NCBI RefSeq assembly: GCF_004362405.1
Contig: NZ_SNXE01000001.1
Location: 62,001-126,000, forward strand
Source: Roseateles asaccharophilus
GTDB taxonomy: Bacteria > Pseudomonadota > Gammaproteobacteria > Burkholderiales > Burkholderiaceae_C
Direction: 5' to 3'
Length of the DNA: 64,000 nucleotides
Each line of letters opens with the position of its first letter. The stretch's first letter is position 1. Made by a program: the position numbers and the translations under genes. The notes beneath the pieces are model-generated. The model saw only the letters and a list, made by a program, of their open reading frames with translations. It had not been told where the DNA came from and did no database searches. Shown here piece by piece: positions 43,786-53,595 of this stretch.

Positions 43786-45653
43786 TTGGCCTCCAGCACT
43801 TCCCAGCGCTCCAGCAGGCCCAGCAGCTCTTCGTCGATCTCCGCGGCACGCGCGGTCACCTCCGCGATGCGGGCCGCCCCCTGGGCATAGAGCTCCACGC
43901 CATTGAGCAGGGCATTGATCTGCACCTGCTCCGCCTCCAGCGCCGCCACCTTGGCCGGCAGCTCATCGAGCTCGCGCTGCTCCTTGTAGCTGAGCTTGCG
44001 CTTGCTCGCCACCACCGGGGCGGGCGCGGGCGCAGGTGCGGGGGCCGGGGCCGCCGCGGGGGCCGCCTTGGCCTGCAGCGCCGCCGCACGCTTGGACTGG
44101 GTCAGCCAGTCCTGGATATCGCCCTCGTACTCGCGCCAGCGGCCCGGACCTTCGTTGACGATGGTGCTGGTCACCACATTGTCGAGAAAGCGCCGGTCGT
44201 GACTGACCAGGAAGACCGTGCCGTCGTAGTCGGCCAGCAGCTCTTCGAGCAGTTCCAGGGTCTCGATGTCCAGGTCATTGGTGGGCTCGTCCAGCACCAG
44301 CACATTGGCCGGGCGGGCGAACAGACGGGCCAGCAGCAGGCGGTTGCGCTCGCCGCCCGAGAGACTCTTGACCGGCGAGTTGGCCCGCGCCGGCGAGAAC
44401 AGAAAGTCGCCCAGATAGCTCTTGACGTGCTTCTTCTGCGTGCCGATCTCGATCCACTCGCTGCCGGGGCTGATGGTGTCGGCCAGGGTGGCGTCCAGAT
44501 TCAGCGTGTCGCGCATCTGGTCGAAATAGGCCACCGTGAGCTTGCTGCCCTGGCGCACCGTGCCGCTGTCGGGCTGCAACTCGCCCAGGATCAGCTTGAG
44601 CAGGGTGGTCTTGCCCGCGCCGTTGGGGCCTACCAAGCCGATCTTGTCGCCGCGCAGAATGGTGGCGCTGAAGTCATCCACGATGCTGCGATCGCCGTAG
44701 CGCTTGCCCACGTTCTCCAGCTCGGCCACGATCTTGCCGCTGCTGGAGCCCGTGTCGATGTCCAGGCGGACCTTGCCCTGCACATCGCGGCGGGCGGCGC
44801 GCGCCTCGCGCATCTCGTGCAGGCGCTGCACCCGGGCCACGCTGCGGGTGCGGCGTGCCTCCACGCCCTTGCGTATCCACACCTCTTCCTGGGCCAGCAG
44901 CTTGTCAAAGCGCGCATTGGCCAGGGCTTCGTTTTCCAGCTCATAGGCCTTGGCGGCCTGGAAGGCGGCGAAATTGCCCGGATAGCCGCGCAGCTGGCCG
45001 CGGTCCAGCTCGACGATGCGGTTGGCCACGTTGTCCAGGAAGGCGCGGTCGTGGGTGATCAGCAGCAGCGAGCCCTTGAACTCATTGAGCAGGCCTTCCA
45101 GCCAGGCGATGGCGTCCAGGTCCAGATGGTTGGTGGGCTCGTCCAGCAGCAGCACATCGGGCTGGGCCACCAGGGCGCGCGCCAGGGCCACGCGCTTCTT
45201 CAGGCCGCCCGACAGGGTGCCGACGATGCGGGCGCCGTCCAGACCCAGGCGCTGCAGGGTCTCATCCACGCGCTGCTCCCAGGTCCAGCCGCCGATATGC
45301 TCGATGCGCTCCTGCACCCAGGCCAGATCGTCGTTGGGGTCGTGCAGCTCGAAGCGCTCGCGCAAGGCCTTGGCCTCGGCCACGCCCTCGCTCACCACCT
45401 CGAAGATGCTGGCCTCGGGATTGAGCTCGGGCTCCTGCGGCACATAGACGCTGGTCAGGCCCTGCTGCAGCTGCAGCAGACCGTCGTCCAGCTTCTCGAT
45501 GCCGGCCAGGATTTTCAGCAAGGACGACTTGCCCGTGCCGTTGCGGCCGATCAGGCCCACGCGCTCGCCGGTCTCAAGGGCGAAGTTGGCGCCATCCAGC
45601 AGGGGCACATGGCCGAAAGCGAGATGGGCGTTGGAGATGGAGAGGACTGCCAT
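43782..45653 (-). CDS. uup: ABC-F ATPase Uup
   Basis: 623 aa, cytoplasmic. Two ABC domains without membrane parts: Walker A GRNGTGKS (36-43) and signature LSGGLKKR in the first, GPNGAGKT and LSGGERNR in the second, with DEPTNHLD and DEPTNDLD Walker B regions. A low-complexity Ala-Pro linker (about 535-555) leads to the C-terminal coiled coil (KLSYKEQRELDELPAKVAAL) that in Uup binds DNA and marks this branch of ABC-F proteins. Uup is linked to ribosome function and transposon excision control. The downstream membrane-protein gene overlaps its stop. Confidence 0.92.
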   Translation of the reverse strand: MAVLSISNAHLAFGHVPLLDGANFALETGERVGLIGRNGTGKSSLLKILAGIEKLDDGLLQLQQGLTSVYVPQEPELNPEASIFEVVSEGVAEAKALRERFELHDPNDDLAWVQERIEHIGGWTWEQRVDETLQRLGLDGARIVGTLSGGLKKRVALARALVAQPDVLLLDEPTNHLDLDAIAWLEGLLNEFKGSLLLITHDRAFLDNVANRIVELDRGQLRGYPGNFAAFQAAKAYELENEALANARFDKLLAQEEVWIRKGVEARRTRSVARVQRLHEMREARAARRDVQGKVRLDIDTGSSSGKIVAELENVGKRYGDRSIVDDFSATILRGDKIGLVGPNGAGKTTLLKLILGELQPDSGTVRQGSKLTVAYFDQMRDTLNLDATLADTISPGSEWIEIGTQKKHVKSYLGDFLFSPARANSPVKSLSGGERNRLLLARLFARPANVLVLDEPTNDLDIETLELLEELLADYDGTVFLVSHDRRFLDNVVTSTIVNEGPGRWREYEGDIQDWLTQSKRAAALQAKAAPAAAPAPAPAPAPAPVVASKRKLSYKEQRELDELPAKVAALEAEQVQINALLNGVELYAQGAARIAEVTARAAEIDEELLGLLERWEVLEAK

Positions 45654-45697
45654 GGGCGCGATTGTCCACGAGGTGTGACAGCGCCCCGGCTTCGGGT

Positions 45698-46654
45698 CTA
45701 GCGTCGAGCCAGCTCACGCTCCAGCGCATCGACAAAGAGCTGGGCCACATCGATGCCGCTTTGACGGCTGATCTCCTGAAAGCCCGTGGGGCTGGTGACA
45801 TTGATCTCGGTGAGGCAGTCGCCGATCACGTCCAGGCCCATCAAGAGCAGGCCGCGCGGTGCCAGCCGGGCCGCCACGCCCTCGGCGATCTCCCGGTCGC
45901 GCGCGCTGATGGGCTGGGCCACGCCCTTGCCGCCCGCCGCCAGATTGCCGCGGATCTCGCTGCCCTGCGGAATGCGGGCCAGGCACCAGGGCACGACCTC
46001 GCCGCCGATGACCAGCACGCGCTTGTCGCCCTTGACGATCTCGGGCACGTAGCGCTGCACCATTACGGTTTCGGCGCCGCCCTTGTTGAGGGTCTCGATG
46101 ATGGAGCCCAGGTTCAGCGCATCGGGGCCCACGCGGAAGATACCCATGCCCCCCATGCCATCCAGGGGCTTGAGGATGATGTCGCGGTGCTCGGCGTGAA
46201 AGGCCTTGATGGCCTCGGGGCTGCGCGTCACCAGGGTGGGCGAGATGTACTCGGGAAACTCCAGGATGGCCAGCTTCTCGGGGTGGTCGCGCAGCGCGGC
46301 CGGCTTGTTGAAGACGCGTGCGCCCTCACGCTCGGCCTGGGACAGCAGATGCGTGGCGTAGAAGAACTCGCTGTCAAAGGGCGGGTCCTTGCGCATGATG
46401 ATGGCGTCGGTGCCGGCGGCCAGGCCCAGATCGGCCGTTTCCTCGGTGCGGAACCAGTCGTGTTCATCGCCGGTGAGCGCGATGCGCCGCGCGCCGCGCG
46501 CCGTGACCCGGCCGCCGCTGACCCAGACCAGGTCCGCCGGATGGCAGGCCCAGAGCACATGGCCGCGCCGGGCGGCCTCGCGCATCATCGAGAACGTGGT
46601 GTCCTTGTAGGTCTTGAACGTTTCCAGCGGGTCGGCGACGAAGAGCAGGATCAT
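45698..46654 (-). CDS. gshB: Glutathione synthetase
   Basis: 318 aa ATP-grasp enzyme adding Gly to gamma-glutamylcysteine. Seen: MILLFVADPLETFKTYKDTT at the start, IIMRKDPPFDSEFFYATHLL (about 88-107), ILKPLDGMGGMGIFRV (about 161-176; Gly-rich ATP loop), KRVLVIGGEVVPWCLARIP, and LTEINVTSPTGFQEI near the C-terminus (metal/ATP ligands). Frame open upstream, but this ATG gives the normal family length. Unusually for the order, its partner gshA is not adjacent but lies at 59488-60783. Confidence 0.96.
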   Translation of the reverse strand: MILLFVADPLETFKTYKDTTFSMMREAARRGHVLWACHPADLVWVSGGRVTARGARRIALTGDEHDWFRTEETADLGLAAGTDAIIMRKDPPFDSEFFYATHLLSQAEREGARVFNKPAALRDHPEKLAILEFPEYISPTLVTRSPEAIKAFHAEHRDIILKPLDGMGGMGIFRVGPDALNLGSIIETLNKGGAETVMVQRYVPEIVKGDKRVLVIGGEVVPWCLARIPQGSEIRGNLAAGGKGVAQPISARDREIAEGVAARLAPRGLLLMGLDVIGDCLTEINVTSPTGFQEISRQSGIDVAQLFVDALERELARR

Positions 46655-46727
46655 GGGCGTGGCGCATTCTTGCAGGATGACGGGCCGCAGTGTGGCACGG
46701 CGGGCGCCGCGCTGCCGGGCCCGGGGT

Positions 46728-47075
46728 TCAGGCGTCTTGCTCGTCGTCCGCCGCCACATCCTCGGCGGCCGGCTTGGCCTGGGCCGGGCGCGGCACAAAG
46801 CGGCGCTGGGCCGGCTTGGCCAGCAGCTCCAGGTAGAAGGCTGGCGCACCTGCGGCCGCGGCCTCGTTGATGCGGTCCATGAAGGCGCCCACATGGCAGA
46901 CCTCGGCGGTGTCCTCCGTCAGGCCGAAGCGGCAGTCGAAGTCCCAGAAGTCCATCTGCGAGGGCAGGGTCTTGCGACGCTCGCGCTTCATGTACTGGCG
47001 GATTTCGTGCTTGATGGCCTCCAGCAGGCGCTCGGGATGCTTGCCTTCGATCTGGAGTTGGAACGTCTTCTTCAT
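46728..47075 (-). CDS. Conserved hypothetical protein, DUF6172-like
   Basis: 115 aa. MKKTFQLQIEGKHPERLLEA followed by IKHEIRQYMKRERRKTLP, MDFWDFDCRFG and a C-terminal Ala/Pro/Asp tail match, from memory, the small DUF6172 proteins of beta- and gammaproteobacteria. The conserved Lys/Arg patch and the WDFDC segment suggest a nucleic-acid or metal role but none is established. It stands alone between gshB and benE, in the same direction, with gaps of 45 and 73 bp. Confidence 0.8.
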   Translation of the reverse strand: MKKTFQLQIEGKHPERLLEAIKHEIRQYMKRERRKTLPSQMDFWDFDCRFGLTEDTAEVCHVGAFMDRINEAAAAGAPAFYLELLAKPAQRRFVPRPAQAKPAAEDVAADDEQDA

Positions 47076-47120
47076 GGCAAGCCTCTTTGTCGGTGGGGGC
47101 GAGATTATCGGCCAGGCCTC

Positions 47121-48299
47121 TCAACGCGCGCGGAATCGGGCGAAGAGCAGCGCCACCGTGCCGGCCACCACCCCCCAGAAGGCCGAGCCTACGCCCAGCA
47201 CCGTCAGGCCCGAGAGCGTGACCAGAAAGGTCAGGATGGCGGCGTCGCGGTGCTGCTCGTCCTTGAGCGCGGTGTTCAGCCCGCCGGCAATCGTGCCCAG
47301 CAGGGCCAGGCCCGCCACCGCGGCCACCAGCTCGCGCGGAATGGCGGCCAGCAGGCCCACAACCGCACCGCCGGCCAGGCCCACGGCGATGTAGAAGACG
47401 CCGGCCATCACCGCGGCGGTGTAGCGCCGGGCGGGGTCCTCATGCGCCTCGCGGCCGGTGCAGATGGCGGCCGTGATGGCGGCCAGATTGAAGGCATAGC
47501 CGCCAAAGGGCGCCAGCATCAGGGTGGCCAGGCCGGTGGCGGAGATGGAGGCGGACACCGGGGTCTGGTAGCCCGCCGCGCGCTGGGCCGCCACGCCGGG
47601 CAGGTTCTGCGAGGCCATGGTCACCAGAAACATGGGCAGGGCCACGCCCACCAGGGCCGAAAGGCTGAAGCTGGGCGTGGTCCAGACCGGTACGGCCCAG
47701 CCCCAATGCACGCCTTCCATATGGATGCGGCCCAGGCCGGCCGCCACCGCCACGCCGCTGAGCAGCACCAGGGGCACGGCATAGCGCGGCAGCCAGCGCC
47801 GCCCCAGCAGATAGGCCAGGGCCATGACCAGCACGATAGCGGGTTCGCTGCGCACGGTGAGCACCGCGTCCAGGCCGAAGCGGGCCAGCACCCCGGCCAG
47901 CAGGGCGGCGGCCACGGCCAGGGGGATGCGGTCCATCAGACGCTCGAACCAGCGCGTCACGCCAAAGAGCAGGATCAGCGCGCCACACATCAGAAAGGCG
48001 CCGATCGCCTCGCTCATGCCCAGGCCCGTGCTGCCGGCCAGCAGGGCCGCGGCCGGCGTGGACCAGGCGGTGAGCACGGGCTGGCGCGTCCACAGGGCCA
48101 GGCCCAGGCTGGTGATGCCCATGCCCAGGCCCAGGGCCCAGATCCAGGAGGCCGTCTGTGCCGGTGTGGCCCCCAGGGCCTGGGCGGCCTGGAAGACGAT
48201 GGCCACCGAGCTGGTGAAGCCCACCAGCACGGCCACAAAGCCCGCCACCGTGGCGGGCAGCGAAATGTCGTTGAGCAAACGCCGCATGCGCGGCAGCAT
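47121..48299 (-). CDS. benE: BenE family benzoate/H+ symporter-like transporter
   Basis: 392 aa inner-membrane protein with about twelve helices. Family features include LVGFTSSVAIVFQAAQALGA near 22-41, STPAAALL, the GVALPMFLVTMASQNLPG segment and the TAAICTGREAHEDPARRY loop, all typical of BenE. No benzoate-degradation genes are nearby, so benzoate is only the family substrate. ATG 48299 is used; ATG 48287 is possible. Divergent from the glutamine amidotransferase gene, 37 bp apart. Confidence 0.88.
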   Translation of the reverse strand: MLPRMRRLLNDISLPATVAGFVAVLVGFTSSVAIVFQAAQALGATPAQTASWIWALGLGMGITSLGLALWTRQPVLTAWSTPAAALLAGSTGLGMSEAIGAFLMCGALILLFGVTRWFERLMDRIPLAVAAALLAGVLARFGLDAVLTVRSEPAIVLVMALAYLLGRRWLPRYAVPLVLLSGVAVAAGLGRIHMEGVHWGWAVPVWTTPSFSLSALVGVALPMFLVTMASQNLPGVAAQRAAGYQTPVSASISATGLATLMLAPFGGYAFNLAAITAAICTGREAHEDPARRYTAAVMAGVFYIAVGLAGGAVVGLLAAIPRELVAAVAGLALLGTIAGGLNTALKDEQHRDAAILTFLVTLSGLTVLGVGSAFWGVVAGTVALLFARFRAR

Positions 48300-48336
48300 A
48301 AGGGCATTCAAGCAGCGCAATCGCGGAGGTGGCTCG

Positions 48337-49101
48337 ATGTGTCGGTTCCTGGCCTATCTGGGAGATCCCATCTATCTGGAGCAGCTGGTCTGCCGGCCGC
48401 GCCACTCCCTGGTGCGGCAGTCGTTGCAGGCCGAAGAGTCCAAAACCGTGACCAATGGCGACGGCTTTGGCATCGGCTGGTATGGCGAGCGCGAAACGCC
48501 CGGCGTCTACCGCGAGGTGATGCCCGCCTGGTCGGACGAAAACCTGCTCTCGCTCTCGGCCACGGTGCAGTCACGCCTGTTCCTCGCCCATGTGCGCGCG
48601 GCCACCGGCGGCGGCATCGCGCGGCAGAACTGCCACCCCTTTCATTACGGCCGCTATCTCTTCATCCACAACGGCCAGGTGGGCGGCTATGGCCAGCTGC
48701 GGCGGGTCCTGGAGAGCGCGCTGCCCGATCATTTGTACGAGCAGCGGCGCGGGGCCACGGACTCGGAACTGCTGTTCCTGCTGATCATGGCCCAGCTGCA
48801 GGAGGGCATGTCGGCGCCCGAGGCCATGCGCGCCGTGCTGCAGCACACGGAAGCCCTGATGCAGGCCCGAGACATCAAGGCACCGCTGCGCTTTGCGGCT
48901 GCGCTGGCCGACGGCCAGCAGATCTGGGCCCTGCGCTATGCCAGTGACGACGCGGCCCCCACCCTCTACCTCAAGCCGCAGGCTGGCGGCTGCGCCGTGG
49001 CCTCCGAGCCCCTGGGCGATGATGTCGAGGCCTGGCGGCCCCTGGGCCAGCGCCAGCTGGCCCATCTTCAGCCGGGCCGCTTTGAGCTGCAGCCCTTTTG
49101 A
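48337..49101 (+). CDS. Class II glutamine amidotransferase (YafJ-like)
   Basis: 254 aa. The N-terminal nucleophile is Cys2 (MCRFLAYLGDP) after removal of Met. NGDGFGIGWYG near 42-52, RLFLAHVRAATGGG near 80-93 and NCHPFHYGRYLFIHNGQVGG near 98-117 are the glutamine-binding parts of Ntn-type GATase_6/4 domains. There is no synthase domain. It resembles E. coli YafJ and EgtC-like proteins; the acceptor is unknown. AGGAGG-like site (GGAGGTGG) precedes ATG 48337. It ends 18 bp from the convergent TonB receptor. Confidence 0.88.
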   Translation: MCRFLAYLGDPIYLEQLVCRPRHSLVRQSLQAEESKTVTNGDGFGIGWYGERETPGVYREVMPAWSDENLLSLSATVQSRLFLAHVRAATGGGIARQNCHPFHYGRYLFIHNGQVGGYGQLRRVLESALPDHLYEQRRGATDSELLFLLIMAQLQEGMSAPEAMRAVLQHTEALMQARDIKAPLRFAAALADGQQIWALRYASDDAAPTLYLKPQAGGCAVASEPLGDDVEAWRPLGQRQLAHLQPGRFELQPF

Positions 49102-49119
49102 AGCGCCGCAGCGCAGGGC

Positions 49120-51405
49120 TCAGAACTGGTAGCGCACGCTGGCGCTGATGTTGCGGCCCGGCTGGGTGTAGGCATCCAGGGCGATATTGCCAGGCGCAAT
49201 GCCACGCACATCGGACCACTGCCAGTACTTCACATCGCCGATATTGCTCAGGGCCGCATTCAGGCTCCAGCGCTTGTCGATCTCCCACCAGGCGTTCAGA
49301 TCGCCGACCACGAAGCCCTTGGGCGTGTAGTTGCGGCTGGGGTCGGGATTGCGGCGCTGGCTCTTCATGCCGGTGAGCTTGAGCTCGGCGCCCCAGACCC
49401 CGGCCTGCTCGTAGCGCAGGCCCAGCACGCCCTTGTCGGGTTCCACGCTCTCCAGCGGCGTGCGGCTGCCATCGGGGGCCTCGCTATCACCCTTGGTGTG
49501 GGCGTAGCTGGCACTCAGTGTCCATTGCGGCAGGAAGGTCCAGGCGCCCGAGAGCTCGACACCGCTGATGCGGGCGCCATTGAGATTGACGGACTTGAAC
49601 ACCAGGGGATCGGCCGCGCTGCCGCTGCCGCCGACGGTCTGGTTGGCTGCGATGAAGTCCTTGTAGCGCGACTTGAAGAGCGCCAGCTGGTAGCGCAGGG
49701 TGTCGCTGCGGCCGCGCAGGCCCAGCTCGAAGGCATCGCTGGTCTCGGGCTTGAGATCGGGATTGCCCACCGAGGTGTAGGCGGGGCGCGAATTCAGATT
49801 GGTCACGCCGCCGTTGAGCTGGCTGGGCGTGGGCGCGCGAAAGCCATGCGCGTACTGGCCATAGACGCGCAGCATGGGCGTGTGGGTCCAGACCAGGCCC
49901 AGACGCGGCGAGAGCTCATGATCGCTGAGCTTGGCCGGCGTGGCCGGGTTGTTGATGCTGTAGAGCGGATCACCCTGGCGCGGATCCAGCTCGAAGCGGT
50001 CCAGGCGCAGACCCGGGGTGAGCATGAACTGGCCCCAGCTGATCTCGTCCTGAACGAAGAGGCCCAGCAGCCGGTAGTCGGTATCCGGAAAGCTCTTGTT
50101 GACCGGTCCGAAGCCGGCCGGCGGCGGGGCCGTGACCAGGCTGCCATTCAGATAGTTGGCCCCCTCCTTGAGCGAGTGCACCAGGGTGCTGGAGATGTCC
50201 ATGCCGTAGAGCAGGCGCTGCTGCGGCAGATGGCTCTCGAATTGCAGGGAGCCGCCCACCATGCGCTCGGCATAGAAAGCATCGCGCGAGCGGCTGTTCC
50301 AGACGCTGGTATTGCTGCGTTCCTCATAGCCCAGCTGGCGGTTCTTGGCGTCCTGCCAGTAGAGCTGGGCATTCGCGCGCTGGAACAGCGGATTGCTGCT
50401 GTCTACATAGCGGTAGTCCAGCTTGATCAGGCTGCGGTTGATGCGCTCGCCGGCGTCGACGCGCGTGTGCGTCGGAAACATCGGATCACCAAACAGGGTA
50501 AAGACCTGGGTGTCCACATCGCGGTCCAGATGCTCCAGCGAGAGCTTGAGCTGCTGACGGGCATCGAGCTTGTAGATCAGCTTGCCCAGCACATAGTGGG
50601 AGGCCACATCCTGCGGATTGCCCACGGTGCGGCTGCGGTCGCGGGTCTCGCGCTCGCCCCGGTTGTCGGTCTCGTGCCCGCGGCGCAGGCTGGCCAGCAC
50701 CAGGCCCTCCCACTGCGCCGCGCGGAAGGCATAGCTGGGCACCAGGCTGCTGGACTTGTCCACCGTGGCATGGCCCAGCTTGAGCGCCGCCTGCGAGGAC
50801 TGGCCACGCGGCAGCAGGTCGGACGGATCCTTGGTGACAAAGCTGACCGCGCCGGACAGGCCGTCGCTGCCATAGGCATTGGAGGAGGCGCCGCGCAGGA
50901 TTTCCACCTGCTTGAAGGCCTCCACATCGATGTAATCGCCGCGCCCGGCAAACACCGGCCCGCTGCTGTAGACCATGGGCAGACGCACGCCATCGGTCTG
51001 CAGCAGCACCTGGTTGCCCTCGAGGCCACGGATATTGATGCCCTCGTTGCCGCCCCGGCCCGTGCTGTAGAAGGCGGCCGAACTGCGGTTGGGCTGGTAG
51101 CGCACCGCCACGCCGGCTTCGTCGCGCAGCAGGTCCTTGAGGTCGGTTGCCAGCTTGCGCGCGATGTCCTGGGCGCTGAGCGTGGTAACCGTGGCGGCCA
51201 CCTGGTCCTCGGGCGTTTCCAGGCGGGTGGCCGTGACGGTCAGCTTGGGCAGATCAGGCTGGGCCAGGCGGGGGGCGGCCGGTGTGGCCGGCGACTGGGC
51301 CTGAGCCGCGGCACACAGGCCGATGACGGCCAGGGCCATGGAGGCGGGGACAAAGGCCTCGCGCATGCGGCGGCGCGAGGAAGGGGAGACAAGACTGCGG
51401 GCCAT
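49120..51405 (-). CDS. TonB-dependent haem/haemoglobin-type outer-membrane receptor
   Basis: 761 aa from ATG 51405 (GGAG just upstream). Signal peptide to about residue 37; TonB box-like LPKLTVTATR near 53-62; plug domain with INIRGLEGNQVLLQTDGVRL and VEILRGASSNAYGSDGLSGA; then a 22-strand barrel with HGFRAPTPSQLNGG and NPDLKPETSDAFELGLRGR, ending in SASVRYQF with the C-terminal Phe of outer-membrane proteins. The plug resembles the haemoglobin/transferrin/lactoferrin receptor family. A near-perfect Fur box and -10 lie upstream, so iron repression is expected. Confidence 0.9.
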   Translation of the reverse strand: MARSLVSPSSRRRMREAFVPASMALAVIGLCAAAQAQSPATPAAPRLAQPDLPKLTVTATRLETPEDQVAATVTTLSAQDIARKLATDLKDLLRDEAGVAVRYQPNRSSAAFYSTGRGGNEGINIRGLEGNQVLLQTDGVRLPMVYSSGPVFAGRGDYIDVEAFKQVEILRGASSNAYGSDGLSGAVSFVTKDPSDLLPRGQSSQAALKLGHATVDKSSSLVPSYAFRAAQWEGLVLASLRRGHETDNRGERETRDRSRTVGNPQDVASHYVLGKLIYKLDARQQLKLSLEHLDRDVDTQVFTLFGDPMFPTHTRVDAGERINRSLIKLDYRYVDSSNPLFQRANAQLYWQDAKNRQLGYEERSNTSVWNSRSRDAFYAERMVGGSLQFESHLPQQRLLYGMDISSTLVHSLKEGANYLNGSLVTAPPPAGFGPVNKSFPDTDYRLLGLFVQDEISWGQFMLTPGLRLDRFELDPRQGDPLYSINNPATPAKLSDHELSPRLGLVWTHTPMLRVYGQYAHGFRAPTPSQLNGGVTNLNSRPAYTSVGNPDLKPETSDAFELGLRGRSDTLRYQLALFKSRYKDFIAANQTVGGSGSAADPLVFKSVNLNGARISGVELSGAWTFLPQWTLSASYAHTKGDSEAPDGSRTPLESVEPDKGVLGLRYEQAGVWGAELKLTGMKSQRRNPDPSRNYTPKGFVVGDLNAWWEIDKRWSLNAALSNIGDVKYWQWSDVRGIAPGNIALDAYTQPGRNISASVRYQF

Positions 51406-51507
51406 GGGCACTCCGTGACGGACCCGCGGCGGGCGGTACCGGCGGCGGGTCGGGCTGCTAGGGGAAATCGAGCAGCGGGCGAGAGGCTGGCAGGCTCAGC
51501 AGGGATC

Positions 51508-51542
51508 GGTGCGCCGCCCTCCCGCAGGAGGGCTGGCACACC
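51508..51542 (-). other. Long hairpin in the TonB receptor mRNA leader
   Basis: GGTGTGCC-A-GCCCTCC, loop TGCG, GGAGGGC-GGCGCACC (coding-strand sense) forms about 15 pairs with one G-U and one bulge. It begins roughly 8-10 bases after the predicted transcript start and about 100 bases before the start codon. No T run follows, so it is not a simple terminator. Confidence 0.5.
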
Positions 51543-51556
51543 GGCAAGGCGCGCAT

Positions 51557-51578
51557 CTTATATGAGAATAATTCTCAT
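51557..51578 (-). promoter_or_regulatory. Fur box overlapping a -10 element
   Basis: ATGAGAATAATTCTCAT (51562-51578) is a perfect 8-1-8 palindrome matching the 7-1-7 Fur consensus TGATAATNATTATCA in all but two symmetric positions. TATAAG on the minus strand (51557-51562) abuts it as the -10. Bound Fur-Fe would block transcription of the TonB receptor. No good -35 is seen. Confidence 0.88.
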
Positions 51579-51617
51579 TGGCGTTGCAAGTCCGCGACAG
51601 ACAGGGCCAGGGCGGGC

Positions 51618-53501
51618 TCAGATCTCGACCTTGGCGCCCAGCTCCACGATGCGGTTGGTGGGCAGGTGCAGGAAGTCGGCCGCGGCGGCGGCATTGCGGT
51701 GCATGCTGGCGAAGAGCTTCTCGCGCCAGGGCGCCATGCCGCCACCCATGGTCGGGATGACGATGTCACGCGAGAGGAAGTAGCTGGTCTCCATCTCCTC
51801 CAGCTGCACGCCACGCTGCTCCAGCAGCTTCAGGGCCTCGGGCACATCGGGCTCGTTCTTGAAGCCGAAGTTGATGCTGACCTGCCAGCAATCGTTGCCC
51901 AGGTTCTGCACTTCCACACGCTTCTCGAAGCCCACCCAGGGCACCTCATGGTGCTTGACCGAGACAAAGAGGTTCTGCTCGTGCAGCACCTTGTTGTGCT
52001 TAAGGTTGTGCAGCAGGGCGTTGGGCGTCACACCCTGCTCCGCCGAGAGAAAGACGGCCGTGCCGGCCACGCGGGTGGGCGGGCTGACGAAAACCGCTTC
52101 CAGGAAGCTGCGCAGATCGATGGCGTCCTCACGCAGCTTCTGGCTGAGCTGACGTCGGCCCTGCTTCCAGGTCAGCATCAGGGTGAACATGCCGATGCCG
52201 ATCAGCAGCGGGAACCAGCCGCCGTGCAGCAGCTTGAGCAGGTTGGAGGCCAGGAAGGTGACGTCGATGATGAAGAACACGCCGGTGGCCACCACGCACA
52301 GCGGCAAGGGATAGCGCCAGCCATAGCGGATCACGAAGAAGGTCATGACCGTGGTGATGGTCATGTCGATGGTCACCGCCACGCCATAGGCGCCGGCCAG
52401 CTTGCTGGAGGAGCCGAACAGCACCACCGCCAGCAGCACAAAGACAAAGAGCCCCCAGTTGACGAAGGGCACATAGATCTGACCCGTGTCGCGCACCGAG
52501 GTGTGCAGGATGCGCATGCGCGGCAGGATGCCCAGCTGGATGGCCTGCTTGGTGACGGAGAAGGCCGCCGTGATCAGGGCCTGGGAGGCCACGATGGCGG
52601 CCAGGGTCGCCAGCACGAAGAGCGGAATCTCGGCCCAGTCGGGTGCGATCAGGTAGAAGGGGTTCTTGATCGCACTGGGGTCCTTGAGCAGCAGGGCACC
52701 CTGGCCGAAGTAGTTGATGACCAGGGCCGGCATCACGATGCCATACCAGGCAATGCGTATGGGCCTCTTGCCGAAGTGGCCCAGGTCGGCATAGAGCGCC
52801 TCACCGCCGGTCACCACCAGCACCACGGCCCCCAGGGCCACAAAGGCAATCCAGCGGTACTCCAGGCAAAAGCGCAAGGCATGGGCCGGATTCATCGCGG
52901 CCAGCACCTCGGGATTGGCCATGACCTGGGGCAGGCCCAAAAGGGCCAGGCTGCTGAACCAGACCAGCATCACCGGACCGAAGGCCTTGCCGACGCCGGC
53001 GGTGCCCAGGCGCTGCACGGCAAACAAGCCGGCCAGCACCAGCACCGCGATCGGCACGATGAAATCATGGTACTGGGGCGCGTAGACATCGATGCCCTCC
53101 ACCGCGCCCAGCACGGTCATGGCCGGGGTGATGACGGCATCGCCAAAGAAGATGGCCGTGCCGAAAAGTCCCACCAGCATCAGCACGCGGCGCAGCCGGG
53201 GCTTGTCGCGCACGGCTTGGGTCGCCAGGGCCAGCATGGCAATCAGACCGCCCTCGCCGTTATTGTCCGCGCGCAGGATGAGCAGCACGTACTTGAGCGA
53301 GACCACGATGGTCATGGTCCAGAACAGCAGGGAGAGTACGCCCAGGATATTGTCCGGACTCAGGGGCACATGCCCGCCGTGAAAGACTTCCTTGAGCGCG
53401 TACAGCGGGCTGGTGCCGATGTCGCCATAGACGACACCCAAGGCGCCCAGGGTCATGCCCGCCAGGACGGTGGGGCTCTGCTTCGTTGTCGAGGCTGTCA
53501 C
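51618..53501 (-). CDS. kup: Potassium uptake protein Kup
   Basis: 627 aa K+/H+ symporter of the inner membrane with about twelve helices and a soluble C-terminus (about 460-627). The family start motif [20 protein letters not shown] (about 21-40) is complete; [50 protein letters not shown] and [12 protein letters not shown] follow as in other Kup proteins. The start is GTG 53501, with no strong ribosome site. It is transcribed towards the Fur-boxed receptor gene, with 39 bp between its stop and the Fur box. Confidence 0.95.
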   Translation of the reverse strand: MTASTTKQSPTVLAGMTLGALGVVYGDIGTSPLYALKEVFHGGHVPLSPDNILGVLSLLFWTMTIVVSLKYVLLILRADNNGEGGLIAMLALATQAVRDKPRLRRVLMLVGLFGTAIFFGDAVITPAMTVLGAVEGIDVYAPQYHDFIVPIAVLVLAGLFAVQRLGTAGVGKAFGPVMLVWFSSLALLGLPQVMANPEVLAAMNPAHALRFCLEYRWIAFVALGAVVLVVTGGEALYADLGHFGKRPIRIAWYGIVMPALVINYFGQGALLLKDPSAIKNPFYLIAPDWAEIPLFVLATLAAIVASQALITAAFSVTKQAIQLGILPRMRILHTSVRDTGQIYVPFVNWGLFVFVLLAVVLFGSSSKLAGAYGVAVTIDMTITTVMTFFVIRYGWRYPLPLCVVATGVFFIIDVTFLASNLLKLLHGGWFPLLIGIGMFTLMLTWKQGRRQLSQKLREDAIDLRSFLEAVFVSPPTRVAGTAVFLSAEQGVTPNALLHNLKHNKVLHEQNLFVSVKHHEVPWVGFEKRVEVQNLGNDCWQVSINFGFKNEPDVPEALKLLEQRGVQLEEMETSYFLSRDIVIPTMGGGMAPWREKLFASMHRNAAAAADFLHLPTNRIVELGAKVEI

Positions 53502-53595
53502 AGACGAGGGCGGCGCCGAGCAGGGCGCCGCAATATCAAAAACCGTATTGTGCTCCCGCTTTTGTGCAGTGCAACAGCCCCAAACAGGCCCGGGA

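Noticed and set aside
51412-51560. Cobalamin riboswitch in the TonB receptor leader
   Set aside because: A long leader and hairpin are present, but the conserved B12-box and core segments are not found; a Fur box already explains control.
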